Origin: PUPG01 sp964463915
GTDB taxonomy: Bacteria; Bacteroidota; Bacteroidia; Bacteroidales; UBA7960
Reading direction: 5' to 3'
Assembly: GCA_964463915.1 (NCBI GenBank)
Contig: CAYXEH010000002.1
Location: 1 to 64,000 of the forward strand
Length of the DNA: 64,000 nt
Below, one piece after another: positions 24,140-33,703 of this stretch; position 1 is the first letter of the stretch; every line of letters begins with the position of its first letter. The position numbers and the translations under genes are program-made. Below the pieces are notes generated by a model, which saw nothing but the letters and a program-made list of their open reading frames with translations, was not told the DNA's origin and made no database searches.

Positions 24140-27076
24140 ATGCAACGCTTTATTCTTTTGTTGATCATCACTGTTTGTTGGATTTCCGGTTTTGCCCAAT
24201 CCAAAATAGATATTCACCAGCTGGAGCAGGACAGGCTCCAGCTGGTGTACCTGGGCGAGGGCCCCACCTACCTCACCCCCCACCTGTTGCGCACCTTCAA
24301 CAATGCCATGGACTTTCACCAGAAGTTGTGGGATTACGACCCCGGAAAAGTATATGTCATGCTCAATGATTTTCAGGACTATGGCAATGGAGGTGCCCTT
24401 TCCATGCCACTGAACCAGGTATTCATTGGCATCGGTTCCTACAATTTTGCCTTTAGCATCATCCCTTCCAGCGAGCGTTTCCAGTGGCTGTTCAACCACG
24501 AACTCACCCACATCGTAATGACGGATAAGGCAAACAGCAGGGATAAAGCCTGGCGAAGGGCCTTTTTCGGCAAGGTTCGTCGCGATGAAAAACAGCCCAT
24601 GTCTGCCCTTTGGAGCTACCTGACCGTGCCCCGGTGGTATGCTCCCCGATGGTACCAGGAGGGCATTGCCATTTTTATGGAAACCTGGATGTCTGGCGGG
24701 TTGGGTCGCACCACAGGCTACTATGATGAAATGTATTTCCGCAGCATTGTGCTGGAAGAACAGCCCATTCACTCAGTGGTAGGCTTGGAGACCGAAGGAA
24801 CCGCCACCGATTTTCAGGTCGGGGCCAATGCCTATCTTTACGGGTCACGTTTTACCACCCATCTGGCGTCGGAATACGGCATCGACAAACTCAGGGATTT
24901 CTATCTGCGGTCAGAGAACAGCAAAGCCTTTTACAGCAGACAATTTAAGCAGGTTTATGGGAGGTCTGTAGAAGCTGTATGGGAAGAATGGAGTGATACT
25001 GAAAGGGTATTTCAGAAGGAAAATCTCCGGCGCATCAGGGAATATCCTCTCACAGACTTTTCGCCCATCACAGAACATCCCCTGGGCAATGTGTCCAATT
25101 TCCGGTACAACCCCGACACAAAGAAAATCTATGCCGCCATCAATCATCCGGGCATCATCTCACAAATAGCAGAAATTGACATTCAGACCGGATCCATCCG
25201 CAAACTGGCTGAACTAAGAAACCCAGGTTTATACTACTCTGCCCACCTGGCTTACGATGCAGAAGAAAACCGGATATTCTTCACCGACCAAAACAGCAAA
25301 TATCGCAGCCTGGAGATGGTAAATGCGGATAGCGGCAAAAAACAAACCCTCATCCCCTTCTCCCGCACCGGCGATCTGGTATTCAACCCGGCTGACCGCA
25401 GCCTGTGGGGGGTCAGATTAAACAACGGGAATGCCACCCTGGTAAAGATTCCCGAACCTTACAACAGCATGGAACCGCTGTTTGAGGTTCCTTTCGGACA
25501 AAGCCTTTTTGACCTGGATATCTCCTCAGACGGCCGGATGCTGTCTGCCTCCCTGTCCGGGATCAGCGGAGAACAGGAAGTCATTGTGTTTCAAATCGCA
25601 TCCCTGGAAGCAGGCGACCCATCCTATCGAACCATTCATAAACTTGAAGACAATACCCTGACCCAGTTTAAGTTTTCCCAGGACAATCAATCCCTCATCG
25701 GGACTTCTTACTATACCGGAGTATCCAATGTCTGGAAATTGGATGTGGAAGACGGTTCCTTCGACCTGCTTTCCAATACAGACACCGGCTTTTTCATGCC
25801 TGTTCAATATGATGCAGACTCCTTGTTGGTGCTGCGTTTTTATCGTGACGGAATGCTTCCGGGGCGCATCCCCATGGAAGTGCTCCATGAGGCCAATGCC
25901 ATCGAATTCATGGGCAACAGGGTAGTGAGAGATCACCCGGAGGTGGTGGAATGGTCACTGCCTCCTCCTCCCTCCATCAACCGGACCAACCTCACCGAAA
26001 GGCCTTATCGTCCGCTTGGCGAGATGTTTCTGGCCAACGCCTGGCCCGACATCGCCGGATACAAAAACAGTGTGGCCGCCGGCTATCGCATGCTTGTCCG
26101 GGATCCGCAAGGGATCAGTCAGCTGAATGTTTTTTTGGGCGTTTCACCCTGGAGCGATTACCAAAAGAAACAACAGTTCCATGCCGATCTGGACTGGCAA
26201 TACTGGAACTGGAAGCTCACGGCCTCATGGAATAAAACCGACTTTTACGACCTGTTCGGGCCCACCAAGAGAAGCCGCGCCGGATATGCTGCCGGCTTAT
26301 CATATACGAAGACCAACAGCCTGAGGCACCCCCTTCGATGGTCTTATTCGATGGGCATATATACCTATGGCGACCTGGAAGTACTGCCCCAATACCAGAA
26401 CATCGCCACGCCCATCCGCGACTTCCAGACAGCCACTGCGAGCTATGAATTATCCAGGTTGCGCACCACACTGGGTGGAATCGATGATGAGAAAGGTTTC
26501 CGCTGGGAAATTGCCGGCCAAACCAAGTATGCAGGGCAAGACCTCTACCCGGCCATCCGATCTGAACAGGAAGTGGGATTTTTGGTGCCTCATGTAAGGA
26601 ACACAAGTTTCTGGATACGCAACAGCATTGGTCAGTCATTTGGCCAAAGGTCATCACCCCTGTCAAATTTCTATCTGGGGGGATTCCGGAACAATTACGT
26701 AGACTGGCGCGATGCAAGACAATACCGTGGCAGTCTGGCATTTCCGGGTGCAGATATTGATGCCATCTCCGCAAAAAGTTTTGTACGTACCATGGGAGAA
26801 CTCAACCTCAAGCCCCTGCGCACACGCAACCTTGGCAGCACCTGGATATATCCCACCCACATCTACACTTCCTTTTTCGGGACCCACCTGGCCACCGACC
26901 TGGATCAATCTGACCTTAGACGGCACTTATTCAATATTGGATTTCAAACCGACATCGAAATCGTTTTGTTCTCCTACATGAAAACCACCTGGTCTGCAGG
27001 CTATGCAAGGTTCATTGAATCGGGCCGGGATCCGCAGGGAAAGTGGATGTTTTCGGTAAAACTCCTGGGAATGTAA
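24140..27076 (+). CDS. Metallopeptidase-propeller-beta-barrel outer-membrane protein
   Basis: A 978-residue secreted protein. A signal peptide (1-19, ending FAQ) is followed by a gluzincin-like peptidase domain: HELTH at 120-124 with a downstream glutamate in WYQEGIAIF (Glu174) as the probable third zinc ligand. Residues about 310-600 look like a TolB/WD40-type propeller (repeated FxPADRSLWG, ISSDGRMLSAS, FSQDNQSLIGTS). The last 350 residues alternate aromatic and polar residues as in outer-membrane beta-barrels (YLGGFRNNYVDWRDARQYRGS is BamA/Omp85-like in style). This peptidase-barrel plan occurs in Bacteroidota; the substrate is unknown. It follows the repeat gene by 70 bases in the same direction. 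Confidence 0.8.
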   Translation: MQRFILLLIITVCWISGFAQSKIDIHQLEQDRLQLVYLGEGPTYLTPHLLRTFNNAMDFHQKLWDYDPGKVYVMLNDFQDYGNGGALSMPLNQVFIGIGSYNFAFSIIPSSERFQWLFNHELTHIVMTDKANSRDKAWRRAFFGKVRRDEKQPMSALWSYLTVPRWYAPRWYQEGIAIFMETWMSGGLGRTTGYYDEMYFRSIVLEEQPIHSVVGLETEGTATDFQVGANAYLYGSRFTTHLASEYGIDKLRDFYLRSENSKAFYSRQFKQVYGRSVEAVWEEWSDTERVFQKENLRRIREYPLTDFSPITEHPLGNVSNFRYNPDTKKIYAAINHPGIISQIAEIDIQTGSIRKLAELRNPGLYYSAHLAYDAEENRIFFTDQNSKYRSLEMVNADSGKKQTLIPFSRTGDLVFNPADRSLWGVRLNNGNATLVKIPEPYNSMEPLFEVPFGQSLFDLDISSDGRMLSASLSGISGEQEVIVFQIASLEAGDPSYRTIHKLEDNTLTQFKFSQDNQSLIGTSYYTGVSNVWKLDVEDGSFDLLSNTDTGFFMPVQYDADSLLVLRFYRDGMLPGRIPMEVLHEANAIEFMGNRVVRDHPEVVEWSLPPPPSINRTNLTERPYRPLGEMFLANAWPDIAGYKNSVAAGYRMLVRDPQGISQLNVFLGVSPWSDYQKKQQFHADLDWQYWNWKLTASWNKTDFYDLFGPTKRSRAGYAAGLSYTKTNSLRHPLRWSYSMGIYTYGDLEVLPQYQNIATPIRDFQTATASYELSRLRTTLGGIDDEKGFRWEIAGQTKYAGQDLYPAIRSEQEVGFLVPHVRNTSFWIRNSIGQSFGQRSSPLSNFYLGGFRNNYVDWRDARQYRGSLAFPGADIDAISAKSFVRTMGELNLKPLRTRNLGSTWIYPTHIYTSFFGTHLATDLDQSDLRRHLFNIGFQTDIEIVLFSYMKTTWSAGYARFIESGRDPQGKWMFSVKLLGM

Positions 27077-27118
27077 ATGGGCAATCGCCTCAAAACAATC
27101 TCATTGTATTTAAACCTG

Positions 27119-28360
27119 TCACAACCCCGGGGATAAGAAAAAGAACCAGTAGAGGAATACCAGGCCAAAGCCGGCGAGAAAAATGACCCCACCCACGGAG
27201 AGCAGGCGCAACCAACCGCCCGGCCTGTACTTATCGGGGACTTTTTTCCCGAACATCACGCGATAATTCAGCCAGGCATAAACCGGAGCAGCCAGAAAAG
27301 ACAGGATCATGGCCAGGGACAGCATGTCACCGAGACGATCTACAAAATTGGTGATGATCAAAAAACCCAGGAGACCTGAAACCACAAGAAACACATGGTG
27401 AAGCCGTTTTTGATTGATCTTCAGGGAGTCAAACAACAGCGAGGTGGAGCCGGCAAATGACCGGGGATAGGCATCAATGGTGGTCAGCGAGGTACTTAAC
27501 ATGGCCGAAAATGCCGCGGCAATAATAAAAGGGGCGGCCCATTGGCCAATGGTTATTTCATAGAGATCGATCAACTGTCCGGCAAACACCGAGCCCTGAG
27601 ACGACAACACCGTACCGCTGCCGAAAATGATCATTTTTCCCAAAACAAGAAAGACCAGCGCAAAAAACACAGAAGCCCCGTAGCCGGCATGAAAGTCAAT
27701 CATGGCTTCACGCATTTTAATCGCTTTTTTGCGTAACTGCTCCTGTGACCGCATCCATAAAGATGGCCAGACCGATACTTCAATCGGGGCCGGCATCCAG
27801 CCCATAAACATGATCACGAATCCGAATGAGGCAATGGTCCAGGGAGATTCTCCCTCAAACCCGGAAGGAGCAACCGGTCCGTTCACAAGGCTGATCACCA
27901 TGGCGATAAGGGTTGAAACACCCAGTACCAGCACGATTATCTTGCCGAAACTTTTCAAAAGAGAATAGCCGCCAAGAATAATGACCAATATACAGAACAA
28001 CATGATTATACCTGATAAAACCGGGATGTTTACATGCGCAAACCCAAAGTTTGTCGCCAGGCTACCGGTAATCATACTTACCCCCGCAATATTGACGATG
28101 CCGGTCAGCAGGCTCATCACAAAATACAGCACCAGGTAAGGCCGGCCCATATTCAAATATCCTGCAAGAAGGGATTCTCCCGTAGCGGCCGTATACCGGT
28201 GAGCAAACAAAAAGAAAGGGTATTTGAACAAGTTAATCAACAACAAAATTCCCAGCAAAGACCACCCGTAAGTGGCGCCGGCCTGTGTGCTGGTAACAAG
28301 ATGCGATCCTCCGATGGCGGCGCCTGCCAGCAACACTCCCGGTCCAAGATATTTCCACAT
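27119..28360 (-). CDS. Nramp-fold transporter with altered metal-site motifs
   Basis: A 413-residue, eleven-helix membrane protein of the Nramp (SLC11) superfamily; the start KYLGPGVLLAGAAIGGSHLVTST matches the Nramp helix-1 frame. In canonical Mn2+/Fe2+ transporters helix 1 carries DPGN and helix 6 carries the metal-binding Met in MPH. Here the corresponding positions read GGSH and GWMPAP, so the usual ligands Asp and Asn are lost. The protein therefore belongs to a divergent branch whose substrate may differ (Mg2+ or something else). It is divergently transcribed from the TonB receptor operon, with 186 bases between the starts, and converges with the metallopeptidase gene. Confidence 0.82.
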   Translation of the reverse strand: MWKYLGPGVLLAGAAIGGSHLVTSTQAGATYGWSLLGILLLINLFKYPFFLFAHRYTAATGESLLAGYLNMGRPYLVLYFVMSLLTGIVNIAGVSMITGSLATNFGFAHVNIPVLSGIIMLFCILVIILGGYSLLKSFGKIIVLVLGVSTLIAMVISLVNGPVAPSGFEGESPWTIASFGFVIMFMGWMPAPIEVSVWPSLWMRSQEQLRKKAIKMREAMIDFHAGYGASVFFALVFLVLGKMIIFGSGTVLSSQGSVFAGQLIDLYEITIGQWAAPFIIAAAFSAMLSTSLTTIDAYPRSFAGSTSLLFDSLKINQKRLHHVFLVVSGLLGFLIITNFVDRLGDMLSLAMILSFLAAPVYAWLNYRVMFGKKVPDKYRPGGWLRLLSVGGVIFLAGFGLVFLYWFFFLSPGL

Positions 28361-28500
28361 AGTAAGAAACGAAAAAGGTAATACTTATTAATACGGCACA
28401 AACTTAGATATTTAATTTGCAATTTCAAAAACCATCCATCCTGGCAGAGAATTCAGGGAAAAAATTATTCCGTGTTCCCATGGTGATCACAAAAAAAAAT

Positions 28501-28508
28501 TACTTTTG
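28501..28508 (+). promoter_or_regulatory. Possible Bacteroidota -7 box for TonB receptor operon
   Basis: TACTTTTG matches the TAnnTTTG consensus of Bacteroidota housekeeping promoters, about 39 bases ahead of the ATG. A matching -33 TTTG at the right spacing is not seen. Confidence 0.35.
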
Positions 28509-28516
28509 CATTAATC

Positions 28517-28544
28517 GTAACACGAAACAAATAATAGTAACACG
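28517..28544 (+). repeat. Direct repeat GTAACACG spaced 20 bases
   Basis: Identical octamers at 28517-28524 and 28537-28544, exactly 20 bases apart (about two helical turns), directly ahead of the TonB receptor ATG at 28547. Spacing fits a regulator binding on one face of the DNA. Confidence 0.45.
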
Positions 28545-28546
28545 TA

Positions 28547-30613
28547 ATGAAACCAATCCAAGTCATTGTCACTGCCTGCTTAATTCTTTCTGTAGCAAAA
28601 GGGTATTCCCAGATTGTTACCACAGACACGCTACCCTCGGTATCATTATCTGAATTTGTTGTCAGCGTTTCACGCACAGAGTCCAAAATCAGTGAACTTC
28701 CTCAAAGTGTTTCCATGCTGACCAGTGATAAGATCACGATATCTCCTTACGACAACGTTGAGGACATTTTGCAAAGCCTTCCCGGCATACACAATTTCAG
28801 GCACTCTTCATTTCACCGCAATGGGATTGTCAGCCCCCTTGAAATGCGTGGTGTGGGAAAAAACAGGGTGCTGATGCTTGTGGATGGGGTACCCCAAAAT
28901 AACAACTTCAATAATTCAATTGCATGGATAGCATGGGGACACATCCCCAAAGAGGCCATTGAACGGATCGAAGTGGTCAGGGGAGCCTCCTCAGCCCTTT
29001 TTGGTTCCGAAGGACTTGGAGGTGTAATCAACATAGTCACTAAAAACCCGGAAGAAACCCGCAATATCAGTCTCAAGGCCCAGGGAGGGAGCGCATCCAC
29101 CTTCGGGGGCAATGCTTTTTTCAGCCGGCAATATGGCAATTTCGGACTGCTGGCAACAGGCAGTTATCAGAAAAGTGACGGATTCTATATGCAAGACAAG
29201 CCTGAAGACTACAACACCCTACGCCACAGTGAGAAAGGCAGGCTGTTTGGGAAAATGACCTATCACTTCAATGAGAAATCCAGGCTGGGGTTTTCAGCCC
29301 TCTACTACGACCTGAATGCCGGCCAGGGAAGGGAGTTCTTTTTTCAGGAAGTACAGCTCGATCAATATACCCTGGATTACACCGGGGTATACAACGGTTT
29401 CAAACTGGAGGCAATGGCTTTTTTCAACCGGGCCAATAAAACTGCCAACCAGGATAAAGCATCTGACAATTTCAGTTCATTGTATCGTCGGGAGCATTTC
29501 AGAGACATTTACGATACAGGATTGGAAATACAAGGTTCCGTCATTAAATGGCAGGATGCCACCCTGGCCATGGGCGGCTCCTTCAACAAGGCATACCTGG
29601 ACTACTTTGAAGAGTACACCGGGAGCGAACGCAATGGTGGTGCAGAAGGTAGCCAACAGTTCTTTTCCCCTTTCGTTCTGCTCGATATCAGGTTGTTCAA
29701 CAATAATCTTTTTGTCAACCTTGGTCTGCGCTATGACCAAATTCAAACAACGAACGGCCGGAACTGGGATACCTCCGGCAGCGCCGGCATGCCTGCATAT
29801 AACAATGAATACGAGAAGGTAGAACGGGAAAGCCTTTCACCTAAAATGGGCCTGGCCTGGCATCCGAATACCAATACCACTTTGCGCACCTCAGTCGGCA
29901 GAGGCTTCAGGGCACCGAGTCTTTTTGAGCTTTACAAGGTGCATGTACGCCAGGGGGGTACATTTTACCGGGAAGCAAATCCGGCACTCCACCCCGAAAA
30001 AATCACCTCATGGGATCTTGGGGCGACACACTGGCTTACAGGAAATGCGTACATTAGTGCCACATTTTACAGATCGAAGGCCACTGATTACATTGGTGAC
30101 AGGCTGATCAATTCTGCCCCTTTTGCAGGAGGCGAGAGGATCAGATATGAATACATCCCGGACAATATCAGTGAGGTAAAAATATATGGGGTAGAAGTGG
30201 AGTCACAATGGAATCCGATGCCAGATCTTTCAGTGAGCGGAAATTACACCTACAACATTTCCAAAATTGAAAAGGACGGGGAGAATGAATCCCTGACCGG
30301 AAATTACCTGCCCAACAACCCGCGGCACAACATGCACCTGGGTATCAATTACTCAAACCCCATACTCGGGAACTTTTTCCTTGGAATGAACGGTTTTGCC
30401 AAAATATTCTATGACCAGGAAAACACCCTTGAAAAGGATCGCTTTGCAACTGTGGATATGTCCTTTTCAAGGAACTTCACCAATCACATGAAGCTGTTTG
30501 TAAATGCCGAGAATATACTGAACAATCAATACCCGGTTTTTCTGCATCCATCCAGGGAAGATCAGATCGCACCCGGGGCTATTATAATGGGCGGGATCAA
30601 ATATCAGCTATAA
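28547..30613 (+). CDS. TonB-dependent receptor (iron/cobalamin type)
   Basis: A 688-residue outer-membrane receptor. A signal peptide ends near residue 23 (GYSQ). The TonB-box region SLSEFVVSVSRTESK leads into the plug (about 45-160: NVEDILQSLPGIHNF, GVGKNRVLMLVDGVPQNN, ERIEVVRGASSALFGSEGLGGVINIVTK in pieces). The remaining sequence is a 22-strand-type barrel ending in an aromatic-rich strand (MGGIKYQL). There is no N-terminal carboxypeptidase-like domain, unlike SusC proteins, so it fits the BtuB/siderophore class. It leads an operon with a binding protein, permease and ATPase. Confidence 0.92.
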   Translation: MKPIQVIVTACLILSVAKGYSQIVTTDTLPSVSLSEFVVSVSRTESKISELPQSVSMLTSDKITISPYDNVEDILQSLPGIHNFRHSSFHRNGIVSPLEMRGVGKNRVLMLVDGVPQNNNFNNSIAWIAWGHIPKEAIERIEVVRGASSALFGSEGLGGVINIVTKNPEETRNISLKAQGGSASTFGGNAFFSRQYGNFGLLATGSYQKSDGFYMQDKPEDYNTLRHSEKGRLFGKMTYHFNEKSRLGFSALYYDLNAGQGREFFFQEVQLDQYTLDYTGVYNGFKLEAMAFFNRANKTANQDKASDNFSSLYRREHFRDIYDTGLEIQGSVIKWQDATLAMGGSFNKAYLDYFEEYTGSERNGGAEGSQQFFSPFVLLDIRLFNNNLFVNLGLRYDQIQTTNGRNWDTSGSAGMPAYNNEYEKVERESLSPKMGLAWHPNTNTTLRTSVGRGFRAPSLFELYKVHVRQGGTFYREANPALHPEKITSWDLGATHWLTGNAYISATFYRSKATDYIGDRLINSAPFAGGERIRYEYIPDNISEVKIYGVEVESQWNPMPDLSVSGNYTYNISKIEKDGENESLTGNYLPNNPRHNMHLGINYSNPILGNFFLGMNGFAKIFYDQENTLEKDRFATVDMSFSRNFTNHMKLFVNAENILNNQYPVFLHPSREDQIAPGAIIMGGIKYQL

Positions 30614-30630
30614 ACAAAAAAGTGTTTCTG

Positions 30631-31851
30631 ATGAAGATATGTACCGGACAAATATGGAAGTACACTGGGGACCTGGCTCAGTCAATGCGACCTGGCATCC
30701 TGCCATACGTATTCATCCTGTCTGCACTGGTGATATTCATCACGGCCTGCAACTGGGCAGGTGAAACCGGATCTTTTTGCGAAGCCAGTAAAACCAGGTC
30801 AACTGATGGGAAAAACAAGCATGAAACCACTGTGGTCACTGACCTCAATGGCCGTACAGTGCAGATCCCGTCTGCCGCGGAAAAAGTGATTTGTTCCGGG
30901 CCAGGTACATTAAGATTGCTGACCTATTTAAATGCACAGGACCAGATTACAGCGGTTGACGGAATAGAAGTCCGCGGCGCTCCCATTGATGCCAGACCAT
31001 ACGCCATTGCCAATCCTCAGTTTAAAGAGTACCCCATTTTCGGGGAATTTCGCGGCTTCGACAATCCCGAGCTCATCGCTGCCCTGGATGCCAGACCGGA
31101 TGTCATATTCAAGATGGCGCCGGGTGGCGGCATTGAGCCCGACCAGCTGCAGGATAAAACAGGCATCCCTGTCATTACGCTTCAATACGGCAACCTGACC
31201 TATGACTATGATACATTTAAACAGGCCCTCAACCTGATGGCCGGTATCATGGGTCAGCAGGCAAGGGCACAGGAAGTCATTGCCTATATTGATGCATCCA
31301 TCGCCGACCTGCAATCCAGGATTGACAACACATCTGAAGTCTCCTGCTATATCGGGGGGCTGGGTCAGAGCGGCCCCCATGGCATCCAGTCAACAAACCC
31401 GGCTTATGCCCCTTTCCGGTTCCTGGGCATTCAGAATGCCGCGTCCGTGTCAAACGGATCATCGCAACGCACCCATCTCAATGTATCAAAAGAACACCTC
31501 ATCCTGAGTGATCCAGACATCATATTCATTGACACATCGACCCTGCGACTGCCAGGCAAGGCCAACGCCCTGGAGCAGTTGCAGCACGATCCTGCCTTCG
31601 CGGGTATGCAGGCGGTAAGAAATGCCCGGGTATACGGGTTGTTCCCCAATAACTCGTACAACGAAAACATCGAGGTTGTTCTGGCCAATGCCTACTACAT
31701 CGGAAAGATCGTGTATCCTGAAAACTTTCCTGACATTGATCCCATGGAAAAAGCGGAAGAAATTGCCCGGTTTTTTAACGGGGGTCCGGCGTTCCGTGAA
31801 ATGAATCTCATGTTTGACCACACCGGTTTCTCAAAATTGAATATACAATGA
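30631..31851 (+). CDS. ABC transporter substrate-binding lipoprotein (Fe/B12 type)
   Basis: A 406-residue lipoprotein of the class III (BtuF/FecB) binding-protein fold. The frame opens at GTG 30622, but ATG 30631 is preferred; another in-frame Met at 30685 could also start the signal peptide. The signal ends in a lipobox ITAC near residue 40. The mature part shows VVTDLNGRTVQIPSAAEKVICSGPG, the typical N-terminal pattern, then RPDVIF and the C-lobe HLNVSKEHLILSDPDIIFID. The ligand (ferric siderophore, haem or corrinoid) cannot be read from sequence. It lies 17 bases after the receptor and overlaps the permease by four bases. Confidence 0.88.
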   Translation: MKICTGQIWKYTGDLAQSMRPGILPYVFILSALVIFITACNWAGETGSFCEASKTRSTDGKNKHETTVVTDLNGRTVQIPSAAEKVICSGPGTLRLLTYLNAQDQITAVDGIEVRGAPIDARPYAIANPQFKEYPIFGEFRGFDNPELIAALDARPDVIFKMAPGGGIEPDQLQDKTGIPVITLQYGNLTYDYDTFKQALNLMAGIMGQQARAQEVIAYIDASIADLQSRIDNTSEVSCYIGGLGQSGPHGIQSTNPAYAPFRFLGIQNAASVSNGSSQRTHLNVSKEHLILSDPDIIFIDTSTLRLPGKANALEQLQHDPAFAGMQAVRNARVYGLFPNNSYNENIEVVLANAYYIGKIVYPENFPDIDPMEKAEEIARFFNGGPAFREMNLMFDHTGFSKLNIQ

Positions 31852-32933
31852 CTTTTCCCGGACCAAAGGCAACCACCGGCAGACAATTCCCCGGATACAC
31901 AAAATATGTACGCCGGAAAATTATTTTTATCGTCTTCCTTGTTGTTTTAAGCATTTTGTTGTTCCTGGCGGCCATCTCCCTGGGAGCCGTAAGCCTCCCC
32001 ATTGGTTCGGTGATCCGGACATTCTTTCATCCCGAAAGCGTTCCGGCAGTCAGAAATATCGTCATCAGTATCCGGCTGCCGCATGCCATCGCGGCGCTGG
32101 TGGCTGGCGGAGGGCTGGCTGTTTCAGGGGCGGTAATGCAGTCGGTGCTTCGCAATCCCCTGGGCTCACCCTTCACCCTGGGCATATCACAAGCCGGGGC
32201 CTTCGGGGCTGCCATGGCCATTATACTGATGGGAACAGGGGTCATGCAATCCACACAAACAGCTGCCCTCACCATAAGCAATCCCTACATTACCATGGCT
32301 TTTGCCTTTGCCGCTTCCATGATCTCGGCCCTGATCATTATCCTGATCGCAAGGATATACCACACCAGCCCGGATGTAATGATCCTGTGCGGGGTTGCCC
32401 TGGGCTCTTTGTTTGCAGCGGCCACCATGTTCCTGCAATACTTTGCCGATGATGTGCAGCTGGCTGCCATTGTTTTCTGGACTTTCGGGGATGTAGGAAG
32501 AGCGGGCTGGACAGAGATCGGCGTAATGGCCCTTACAGTCGTTCCGGGCACCCTGTTCTTTGTATTGAACCGGTGGAATTACAATGCCATGGAAGCCGGG
32601 GATGAAACGGCCAGGGGGCTGGGCGTTAAAGTTGAGACCGTAAGAATCGCCGGCATGATTGTGGCTTCGGTGATCACCGCTTCCATTGTGTCTTTTCTCG
32701 GCATTATTGCCTTTGTAGGACTTATCGCCCCGCACATTGTCCGGAGAGTAATTGGCGACGACTATCGGTTTTTGATTCCTGCCGCCTTTTTATGCGGGGC
32801 GTCATTGCTCCTGGCCTCGGATATTGCTGCCCGGCTGATGCTGAAACCCCATGTATTGCCGGTGGCTGTGCTGACCTCCTTTATCGGAGGGCCGGCATTT
32901 ATTTACCTTCTGTTGAAAAAAAGAGTCAAATAA
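31848..32933 (+). CDS. FecCD-family ABC permease
   Basis: A 361-residue inner-membrane permease of the BtuC/FecCD family. About ten hydrophobic helices are present, with the family patterns RLPHAIAALVAGGGLAVSG, MQSVLRNPLGSPFTLGISQAGAFGAA in pieces, LLxR-type ARGLGVKVETVRI and GIIAFVGLIAPHIVRRVIG (the ATPase-coupling region). The start overlaps the binding-protein stop (ATGA) and its TAA shares a base with the ATPase ATG, so the three transport genes are translationally coupled. Confidence 0.93.
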   Translation: MTFPGPKATTGRQFPGYTKYVRRKIIFIVFLVVLSILLFLAAISLGAVSLPIGSVIRTFFHPESVPAVRNIVISIRLPHAIAALVAGGGLAVSGAVMQSVLRNPLGSPFTLGISQAGAFGAAMAIILMGTGVMQSTQTAALTISNPYITMAFAFAASMISALIIILIARIYHTSPDVMILCGVALGSLFAAATMFLQYFADDVQLAAIVFWTFGDVGRAGWTEIGVMALTVVPGTLFFVLNRWNYNAMEAGDETARGLGVKVETVRIAGMIVASVITASIVSFLGIIAFVGLIAPHIVRRVIGDDYRFLIPAAFLCGASLLLASDIAARLMLKPHVLPVAVLTSFIGGPAFIYLLLKKRVK

Positions 32934-33685
32934 TGCTTGCAGTCAAAGACCTGTCCGTCGGGTACCGTAAAGGAGAACTGATCTTAAAGGATCTCTCATT
33001 TTCGCTCAGCCAGGGGAAAATGCTAGCCATTATAGGACCCAATGGCGCAGGAAAGACCACTTTGCTGCGCTGCATCAATGCCATTTTAAAACCTTATAAA
33101 GGTGTAGTGGATATGGAGGACCAGAATGTCTTTCAGATGGAGGCCAAAGAGGTAGCCAGGAAAATCGGATATGTATCTCAGAATAATAAAGCAGGCAACA
33201 TGACGGTATTCGATGCGGTACTGCTTGGCCGCAACCCGCATGTGGGCTTCAGAAGTTCTCAGAAAGACCTGGACGTGGCGGGCAATGCCCTCGGGCAACT
33301 GAACCTTTCACATCTTGCCACCCGTTACACCAATCAACTAAGCGGGGGCGAGCTGCAAAAGGTATGCATTGCACGTGCACTGGTCCAGCAGCCCGAGTTG
33401 TTTCTGCTTGATGAACCCACCAGCAATCTTGACCTGAAGAACCAGATGGATATCATGAAAATCGTCAGAAGGATCACCACCGGCCAAAACCTCTCAGCCG
33501 TCATGACTGTTCATGACCTGAACCTGGCTTTCCGGTTTGCAGACTTTCTGCTCCTGATCAGCAACGGCCATATTGTGACCCACGGACCTCCACAAAGCAT
33601 TACGCCGGAAGTCCTTTCTGCTGTTTACGGCGTGAAGGTTGAACTACTCCGGCATAACGGCCATATCCTGGTCGATATCGCCTGA
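32933..33685 (+). CDS. ABC transporter ATPase (FecE/BtuD type)
   Basis: A 250-residue nucleotide-binding subunit. Walker A is GPNGAGKTT (residues 35-43), the Q loop is in IGYVSQNN, the signature is LSGGELQKV, Walker B is ELFLLDEPTSNLD and the switch His is in VMTVHDLNLAF. The longer open frame begins at 32792 inside the permease gene; the ATG at 32933, overlapping the permease TAA (TAATG), gives the normal start MLAVKDLSVGYRKGE and is chosen. It completes the TonB-receptor-linked importer. Confidence 0.94.
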   Translation: MLAVKDLSVGYRKGELILKDLSFSLSQGKMLAIIGPNGAGKTTLLRCINAILKPYKGVVDMEDQNVFQMEAKEVARKIGYVSQNNKAGNMTVFDAVLLGRNPHVGFRSSQKDLDVAGNALGQLNLSHLATRYTNQLSGGELQKVCIARALVQQPELFLLDEPTSNLDLKNQMDIMKIVRRITTGQNLSAVMTVHDLNLAFRFADFLLLISNGHIVTHGPPQSITPEVLSAVYGVKVELLRHNGHILVDIA

Positions 33686-33703
33686 GTCCTTCAGCATCCC
33701 CCC

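Noticed and set aside
26217..26774. 185-codon minus-strand frame
   Set aside because: Antisense to the beta-barrel part of the metallopeptidase gene; Cys/Trp/Arg-rich composition typical of a shadow.
28361..28546. Cobalamin riboswitch before the TonB receptor
   Set aside because: The spacer is short and AT-rich, with no GCCACTG-like B12-box seen.
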